Positions 57,486-64,000 of a DNA stretch of 64,000 nucleotides are shown here, in pieces. The notes below the pieces were generated by a model that did not search any database, was not told where the DNA came from, and worked only from the letters and a program-made list of their open reading frames with translations. The stretch covers positions 2,397,854-2,461,853 of the forward strand of contig JAHRHY010000007.1 in NCBI GenBank assembly GCA_019671135.1. Direction: 5' to 3'. The position numbers and the translations under genes are program-made. Origin of the DNA: Linnemannia hyalina. Its lineage: Eukaryota; Mortierellomycota; Mortierellomycetes; Mortierellales; Mortierellaceae. The stretch's first letter is position 1. Every line of letters begins with the position of its first letter.

Positions 57486-58116
57486 GTTTTTGGATATGAA
57501 TAATATGGATTGTACTTGTGGTATGGTGGGTGTGAATGAGTTTTCAGTTTATGTGTGGTAGATTGCAGCTGCTTAGTACACTGATATAAAGAATTGCAAT
57601 AAAAGATGGTTGTATAGGTATGGATGGTTGTATAGATATGGATAATTGTTGGTTGGTTACTAGATAAAGATTAAGCAAGAGGGAAGTGGACTCCTTTATT
57701 TATACTAATTCAGGAACACTGCCACAATGGACATTAATAGCGCTTGCTTATTAGCACTGCTTGGCGCTTAGTAACAAAAGAGTTTTAAAAAGGCATCTAA
57801 GTGGTTAATAATGTAGTGTTCCTCGTATGACGTAGATCTTGCTTATTAAGACTGCTTGGCATTAAAGACGGGGTTTAAAAATGGTTAAGAATGTAGTATT
57901 ATTTTATGACGTAGGTTTGTACATGTGTTTATCCTCTTTGTTAAATAAAAAGGAATGCTGTAGAATAGCATAGAATAGCATCCGATCTACTACAATAATA
58001 CCATGGCTTTTAATAATAGATACCGGTGCATATTAGCGTCTTGGCAGTTAATACCGTATCTTAAAGCTGACTAAATAGGCCATGTATGTCTATTCTTTTA
58101 AAAACCTGCAATAAGT
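57486..58116 (-). promoter_or_regulatory. D1-C spacer of W-a
   Basis: It holds the C leader, a TATAAATA-type box (about 57698-57707 region), TACGTCATA boxes and the empty site of solo A3 (about 57985). Confidence 0.5.
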
Positions 58117-59406
58117 CTACAGATTACCATTAACATCCATTTGTCGCTTCGTACCTCCAAGCTCAATGGAAAGACCGGGTTGCATTATTACTGCTTGATC
58201 CATTGGTGTGTCCTCATCAACATTAACATCAACATCACCATGAAGATTAATACCAAGAAATTTGTTCTGGAGTTGTGCCATTGTATTTCCATCCTCCACT
58301 AGCGCACCAACATCAACATATCCCATTGGTTGCTCAACGTCGTTCTCTGTCGTCGGATACTCGAATCCTTCGCGAAGCCAAGCTGTATGAATTGGTTCTG
58401 CAGAAATCTTCAACAAAGCAACCATCTTTTTCATGTTTAAGAGTAACAAAGATAACTTCAACTGCAAATTATATGTTTGTTTCTTATCCACCAACACAGG
58501 AGTACGGTTGTTGTGTTTCTCAAATGTGGAACCAAGGTCTGCAAACAGAGATTCCATCTGCGAGCGGAAACTACCAAAGGTGGTATTGTATAACGCTTCT
58601 TCCTGTGTAAGTTCCTTGTTCTTCTGTTTACGGTATGGATGAGCGAAATTTTGGACTTTAAGAGTATCAGACTCATCTATAAGCCTCCTTAAGAACTGTG
58701 GATACCCTCCATCGAGAGCAATGCAATCCATCTCATGCACTCTCTTGTCCAACTTCATCGTTAGCAGCATTGTTCCATCAGCATTGTTCTTGCAAGATGC
58801 AGATTTGGAGACAAATAAGGCCATGCCATTACAATCCATTGCTACCTGTGTGCGTAACCCTGACTTTTTCAGCTTGTAAGAGTACATATCAGCACTGCTC
58901 TCACCTTTGTATGTTGCTCTTGTATCATGACCATCAAGATGCAATGTAACATGCTTAAATAATGGAGGATTCTTTTCCTTTGCAGACAATAGGCGTATTT
59001 TAATTGTGGAGAACATTGTTGCAATACAGTTGGTGATGTACTTGTTGTGCAAAGTATATTCTTTCTTATAAAACACAGAGTGCATTGCATGAAAACTACT
59101 TTTTGGCATGTGTGGTTCCATTGCTTCCATAGACAGTCCTTTGACAAGATGATAGAGCATTAAAAGACCTTTCTCCACTTCTTTGTATGGACCAGGATAC
59201 TTAACCTTTGGCCAGATGTCAACAAGAAAGAAGTACACTGGAATAGGACCAAGGCGTCGATTTAGGGTTTCTTTTATTTCTGGCATATACCCAATTTCCT
59301 TGCTTACAGTACGATGATTATTACGTGGTGTAATTGTTGGCCATCCAGCGTTGAGGAAAGTCCAATGGTCATCAAGCAGTTGTTGGAAGTGTTTTGTTAG
59401 ATCCAT
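58117..59406 (-). CDS. D1 transposase, copy 4, intact (429 aa)
   Basis: Same as copy 3 but for a few residues. D158, D232 and E285 are present. It begins about 160 bases inside A8. An extended frame to 59496 crosses the TTTTTTAAAAA box and is not used. Confidence 0.87.
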   Translation of the reverse strand: MDLTKHFQQLLDDHWTFLNAGWPTITPRNNHRTVSKEIGYMPEIKETLNRRLGPIPVYFFLVDIWPKVKYPGPYKEVEKGLLMLYHLVKGLSMEAMEPHMPKSSFHAMHSVFYKKEYTLHNKYITNCIATMFSTIKIRLLSAKEKNPPLFKHVTLHLDGHDTRATYKGESSADMYSYKLKKSGLRTQVAMDCNGMALFVSKSASCKNNADGTMLLTMKLDKRVHEMDCIALDGGYPQFLRRLIDESDTLKVQNFAHPYRKQKNKELTQEEALYNTTFGSFRSQMESLFADLGSTFEKHNNRTPVLVDKKQTYNLQLKLSLLLLNMKKMVALLKISAEPIHTAWLREGFEYPTTENDVEQPMGYVDVGALVEDGNTMAQLQNKFLGINLHGDVDVNVDEDTPMDQAVIMQPGLSIELGGTKRQMDVNGNL

Positions 59407-59567
59407 AATAATATTTATGTATTGGATTGTCATGACGTTAACCAACAATAACAATTTTTTAAAAAGGCTTATACTTAACTGCATACACAACAGCATGTAG
59501 GATGGTATCTATCATATAGCAAGCACATAGTTGAGAATACAAATATATTTTTATATTTTTTTCGGTA

Positions 59568-60062
59568 GCGGCCCCTTCATGTGCAGAGGATATAAAAAGG
59601 CATATAAAAAATATCCAAAGCCCAAGGAACGGAGTGTTTACTTCCATAACTGACATATCTCTTCATAGTGGGCAACAGAACACAGAATAAAATAGCAATA
59701 GACAGCACATGTTTTTTTAAAATGTAATCTCTCCCCTGTATTTCGCCCCAAAGATACAGTTGAGAGTACAAGTGCTTTAGATGATGACATACAAGAACTA
59801 CTCTGGCGAATCTTGCAGTGAGGGTTACAGGTTAATAGTAGATGGACATATTCAAGAGTGTGGTGTGCGAAAAATAAGAAGACTTTGTTGTTTGGAGAAT
59901 AGGTTGGTGTTTAGTAGGATAGTTAAACAAAAAATGTTACAATGGTTGTCTTATATGCTTGGTATCATATATACATTCTCATCCCATAGTCGCTATGGAT
60001 ATTGTCGAGATCTACAGAGATGTAACAAACACCATATGATAACTTGGACGTGAAAGGCCTCC
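59568..60062 (+). repeat. A8, 495-base module (subtype 2)
   Basis: Right end of W-a, followed by TAA and the second part of R. Confidence 0.93.
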
Positions 60063-60800
60063 TAAGAAGTATGGATATATGTGGCAAAACTTTAAGAACC
60101 CCGAGCTTATTACACTTTTGCTGGCTAACTATTCCTTTAACGATAGACCTATATATTTTGTGGAAGGACATGTAGAAGAGGTAAATGGGAAAGATGAAGT
60201 TATTTTGGGCGAAATAAGGACATTTAAGCGCGAGCCTGGATGTACTGCCATCACGCTAGTTGCTGGCTCGCAAAAAGGAATGTTTCCTTCGAGGGATGCA
60301 TCTTCTAACGTCATTCGTAAATTTAGCAAAGTTGGAATTGTGGAAGTTGACAACATCTCTATTGCCTGGCCAAAGCGTGTTCATAACAGGTATAGTGCCC
60401 CACTTGCAGATATCTTCGAATATGATGAAGATACAGTAGATACAAATGTATTACATCTGAAAACTATTCATGTTTCGATGTATACTGCAGCCGACCGAAT
60501 TCTAAAGCCTGATGAGGAGTATACCATTGTAGCGGCCGGTCTCAAAGAATTTCGTTCTGAACATCGTTGGCATTTTATTACAGCATGTGGCATAAAGGTG
60601 CGCGCAGGAAAATCGTTGGCAAAGATTTGGACACCATGGCGTGTGGAGCATCTTCAAGGTCTACAGAGAATTGGTAGTGTGAAAGGTGTGCCGTTCATGA
60701 CATTTCGAGCGATTAGAGTGGTTAATTCACATAATATACTTGATATGAAGTGCGAGCGCGTTTGAGAGGTTTTTAAAAACTTTGGAAAGACTTTTGTTAA

Positions 60801-62079
60801 TTATAGACTGGTATTATCATCTTCGTGGTTTGACATTTCCTCGTCATCATCCTTATTTGACGTTTGTTCATCATCATCATCTGAAGCAACATCTATTCCT
60901 ACAAATTTCTCTTGCATTCTTTGTAACTCAAGACCATTTTCCAGTTTGTTTTGTACTGTAACGGTTTGAGTTAACTCTGGGACAAGTTGCCTTTCTCGTG
61001 GATAATCTACTCCTTCTTCCATCCATCCACGATGATGTGGCTGCTCTTCGATGTCCACTGCTTTAACAAAGTTGCGAATATTTAGCAACAGAAGACAAAG
61101 GCGGAATGTAAGATTAAACTCCTTTTTGGATCCAACTCTTACAATCTCCTTGTTATTAAACTTGGCGAATGTTTTCATGAGATCACCAAAGACAGCCTCT
61201 GACGTAGATCGAAATCCACCAAACATAGCATTAAAGTTGGATTCCTCTTCGTGGAGTTGCTGTAGTCGTTTCTTACGGATGGGAAAACAGAAGTTACGCT
61301 CGTCCACTTTTCTTTTTCCACAATATCGCCAATGTATTGTGTATATCCTCCATCGAGAGCAATACAGTCCATGCTGTCCATCTTCTTGCCAATGCCCATC
61401 TCTTGTAACATTTTCCCATCGTTGTTATCACGACATGACGCTGATTTGGATACAAAGAGAACCATTCCATTGGCATCGATGGCCACTTGCGTTCTCAAAC
61501 CCGATTTCTTTAACTTATAAGAATACATTGCTGCTTTATCTTCCCCATATGTTGCTCGAGAGTCATGACCATCCAAGTAGAGAGTTACATGCTTGAACAT
61601 TGGGGGATTTTTCCAATTGGCTGTTCGAATACGAATTTCCAACGAAGAGAACATAGATGCAAAACAGCGTGTAATCTCCTTCTCAAATAATGCACGTTCC
61701 ACCTTGACGAATGTGCTGTATATCAAATGGAATGTGGACTTTGGCATATACTGTGCCATGGAATCCATAGTCTCTCCAGCGACGAAAAAGTACAAGAATG
61801 CAATTCCTTTCTCAAGTGCGTTATATGGACCAGGGAAATAGTGTTTACTCCAGATGGTAGATAGAAAGAAAACACTGGTATGGCTCCAAGTCTCTTCATC
61901 AACACCTTTTTCATATCCTGTATTCTTGCAATTGGTTTCAACTCTGAACGATGAAATGTCTTGACCTTTGGGCACATTGGCCACGGTTCATCAAGAAATC
62001 CCCATTCGTTCTCCAACAGATTATCAAGCAGCCGTGCAAGTTTCTTTGGCGTAGGGTTTACGATGGTATCAGTCTCCAT
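60801..62079 (-). pseudogene. D2 of U3, two single-base frameshifts
   Basis: Close copy of D2 at 42596-43876. One A is missing near 61306 (CGTCCACTTTT versus CGTCCAACTTTT) and one near 61871 (AAAGAAAACAC versus AAAGAAAAACAC). The DDE segments remain. The start ATG is expected near 62079. Both changes are in or next to short A/T runs, so sequencing error is possible. Confidence 0.85.
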
Positions 62080-62164
62080 AATGTCGTTTTCTGCAAAAAT
62101 AGGGATTATACACACGTAATTATGTCAATTATTCCTAGAATTCCCCAGATATGTCATATTAAGA

Positions 62165-62481
62165 CATGGTGGGCATAGCTTAACAAAAGACGAGAAAACA
62201 GGTGTACCCCTCGCCCAAAAAAAAGCGCTCCAACCTTTTTGTCCTGCCCGATTACCGATATGTAAAATATGTTTATGTTGATACTCTCTCCTTACGTTTT
62301 GCTCTTGTAATACTGCTAGATAACTATGTCCATTTGGATTCTTTTGCTTTTGTATATGTACTCTTTATAGATGTATTTGTTATCTTTTTAAAAACTCCTT
62401 CCATAATTGTCTGTACAAATTCTTGCAACCTCCATTGGTATTCCATAACATATTCATCTATTTCGACCCAAGACGATTCCC
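62165..62481 (-). repeat. U3 right terminal inverted repeat (type II)
   Basis: 317 bases, variant GCGCTCCAACC, tip GACGATTCCC. The S frame lacks the tip ATG. Confidence 0.87.
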
Positions 62482-62668
62482 AATGGTGATCTCTTGATAC
62501 TTGATATACCACGTTTTTTTCCGGGAATATTTCTCTCAATGTTTGTGTTTGAGGGTATACACAACAATATCTAATATAGATGTCAAGTTGTATCTATTCA
62601 AGGGAGTAATTGACAAATAAGTATATAGCGGGATGAGCATCTGGACGTCTTATCGCCGCAAATATATC

Positions 62669-62940
62669 ATGCCCAGGCCTACACGTTTAACCAAAGCACG
62701 CCAGCAGGAAGTTGTTGCAGATTTTATTTATGAGAAGAATCTGGAATTGTGTATGTTTGTCTATTTGGATGAATTTTAGATTATCATCGTAACCTCTTTC
62801 CACAAGATGCCACTATATTTGGCACTAACGGCATAAAAAAGTTATTAGAGGCATCTTATCAACTCCTACGTGACAAAATACGTGCAGATGGATTACTTAC
62901 CAAGAAAGACGCTGGTGAATATATGCTTAGAAAAAAATGA
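62669..62940 (+). pseudogene. P of U4, frameshifted
   Basis: One T is missing in GAATTTTAG (five T in the U3 copy) near 62778, giving a premature TAG. Otherwise near-identical to 52934-53206. Confidence 0.85.
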
Positions 62941-62985
62941 CGACCTAAATTATAGACTTTTTAAAACCTAAGTATACCTTTTATT

Positions 62986-64000
62986 ATGTCGCCAAAAAAG
63001 AATCTCTGATAAACAAAGCCATCAACGAAGTTTCCCACTTGCTGTCAAATGTGGGTAATCTACAGTCAGCACCATTTGGCAGTGTGGAGAGAAAAGGATT
63101 CACCAAATTCTCGAAACTCTTTTGCGATTCCATCATCTTTTGGGGTATATATAACTTTGCTGACGATACCACTAAAGGTACAGCAATTGGAAAATACATT
63201 GCTGAACTGCGCGATGCATTTAACCCACCGATTTAAATGTGGAATCTGTAAAGTTGGTCGATGCTAGGCAGGTTAAAATGGATGATAACTATTTTCTCCG
63301 CGCATGGTCAAACGCCATAGAAAGTTGTTTGTTGGAAAGAATACCAACAGGGATTTATTGCCATCAAGGTTTCTTTAGATTTTTCCCGTGCAAAGATTGT
63401 TGTGCCAATTTTGGCGAACATGTTGTCTAGCTTGAACGAGAGCGGCATTGCTTTACATGACATAGACTTTGCCTATGATTGTACGCGTATTACCACACGA
63501 CTGCACGTGGAGAGATTGCTAAAACAAACGAAAACTACAAAAATTGTCGATGATGTGGGAAGAGTAGGACATCATTGTATTTCATGGAGAGGTCGAAAAG
63601 GGGATACAAAGAATATCCGATATAAGGTGTATAACAAATTTGTCCAGATTTTGGAAAGTGCCGAGGTGCGAAAGAGCCTTGGTTCACGTTTGGAGGATTT
63701 GGTGGAGAAAGAAACAGCATTTGGACGACGAGTTAAAAAATATAAAAAGCATGGTTATAGTCGTATCGAGCTGACGTTTGAAGGTTCATCTTTGAGATCT
63801 CTTCAGTCATATCAAGACGAAATGGACAAGACAAAGAATCTCTTGAAGAAATGTAAAACATTTAAATGTTCCTTTGAGATGCGTGGGAGGAACGTGCAAA
63901 TGCATTACCTCGATGGTGGCTGTACATTTTCCACATGAGAAACTGTTTGCTTATTGTCACTGGTGGAATTCGGTAACCTCTAAGAAGTATGGATATATGT
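62986..64000 (+). pseudogene. R of U4, several single-base deletions, incomplete
   Basis: It follows the U3 R gene closely but lacks single bases at several sites (after the ATG, near 63225-63240, 63293, 63338, 63882 and 63899). The W insertion seen in U3 is absent through AAGAAGTATGGATATATG, so this copy shows the empty W target site. Confidence 0.85.

Larger units (their letters stand above)
54256..60062 (-). mobile_element. W-a element, complete, inserted in R of U3
   Basis: 5,807 bases: A7, C-a(-), D1(-), A8, both A copies in direct orientation and subtype 2, TAA on both sides (54253-54255, 60063-60065). All genes are open. Confidence 0.9.
53252..60765 (+). pseudogene. R gene of U3, split by W-a
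   Basis: Coding parts are 53252-54255 and 60066-60765, together 1,704 bases or 568 codons after dropping one TAA. The protein is homologous to the split copy at 33239. It is strongly similar in the middle (from IRYKVYNK on, identical by eye for ~120 residues) and more diverged toward the ends. The W insertion point differs from that of the other copy. Confidence 0.85.
51849..62481. mobile_element. U3: full-length U element with W-a inserted in R
   Basis: Tips are GGGAAATGTC (51849) and GACGATTCCC (62481). TIRs are 317 bases each. Gene order is S(+), Z(-), P(+), R(+), D2(-), S(-). Without W-a it is about 4.8 kb. The left flank is D1 (GGACCAAG); the right flank (AATGGTGATC) is the Z-P spacer of the next U. 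The flanks differ, so the ends come from two insertion events joined by recombination. Confidence 0.85.
62482..64000 (+). mobile_element. U4: start of another U, cut by window end
   Basis: It begins within the Z-P spacer (AATGGTGATCTCTTG) directly after U3 and continues through P and R in the same order. Z and its left TIR are absent. Confidence 0.85.

Noticed and set aside
32323..64000. An integrated giant virus, Polinton or adintovirus
   Set aside because: No DNA polymerase, capsid, packaging ATPase or viral integrase is seen. Only zinc-cluster motifs recall large DNA viruses, and repeated target duplications show transposition.

Overview
The window looks like a chromosome piece from an early-diverging filamentous fungus, most likely Mucoromycota and perhaps Mortierellaceae. 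The evidence is spliced genes with 90-140 base GT-AG introns, a fungal LIM-binding (PtaB/Mfg1-like) regulator with a very long polyglutamine tract, and Ty3/gypsy chromoviruses. The taxonomic call is an inference.

Bases 1-12.5 kb are host sequence. A large disordered/coiled-coil gene on the minus strand (6845 to beyond base 1) diverges from a seven-exon LIM-binding-domain gene (8318-12437) across a pyrimidine-rich spacer. Bases 13-19.6 kb hold relics: decayed gypsy gag and pol pieces, a tandem repeat, and broken genes of unknown families in mixed orientation. From 19.6 to 25.5 kb lies a gypsy chromovirus on the minus strand. Its gag is interrupted by a 451-base perfect palindrome (B1), and its 5' end is cut off at a second copy (B2).

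From about 26.0 kb to the end the sequence turns AT-rich and consists of two multi-gene DNA transposon families inserted into each other. Family U (about 4.8 kb without insertions) has 317-base terminal inverted repeats that each carry a 50-codon ORF (S). Its interior order is Z (CxxC...CxxC plus coiled coil, leftward), P (90 aa, rightward), R (567 aa, rightward) and D2 (DDE transposase, leftward). Family W (5.4-5.8 kb) carries a DDE transposase (D1) followed by a Cys-rich, modular protein (C). It lies between two 495-base modules (A) in DIRECT orientation, and each A also has its own imperfect inverted ends. A occurs eight times, always 495 bases, including one solo copy with a perfect 3-base target duplication. 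Insertions of A-bounded units, U, solo A and B are flanked by 3-base, mostly A/T duplications (TAA, TAA, ATT, AAT, CTA, TTT). Together with the HARBI1-like triad in D1 and D2 this points to the PIF/Harbinger/IS5-like superfamily. The gene content and the A...A architecture match no family I recognise.

Insertion order can be partly reconstructed. W units sit inside both complete R genes at different sites; removing each unit and one TAA restores 568 codons including stop. One W sits inside another W's D1. One U sits inside another U's Z, and the pair then appears to have been rearranged by an inversion through the P/Z region. A young gypsy element (identical 99-base LTRs, AAAGC duplication) sits in a Z gene. 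One A copy (41606-42100) is a chimera of the two A subtypes, exactly where a deletion between two W ends is predicted. Single-base deletions cluster in the last 3 kb and may be assembly error rather than decay.
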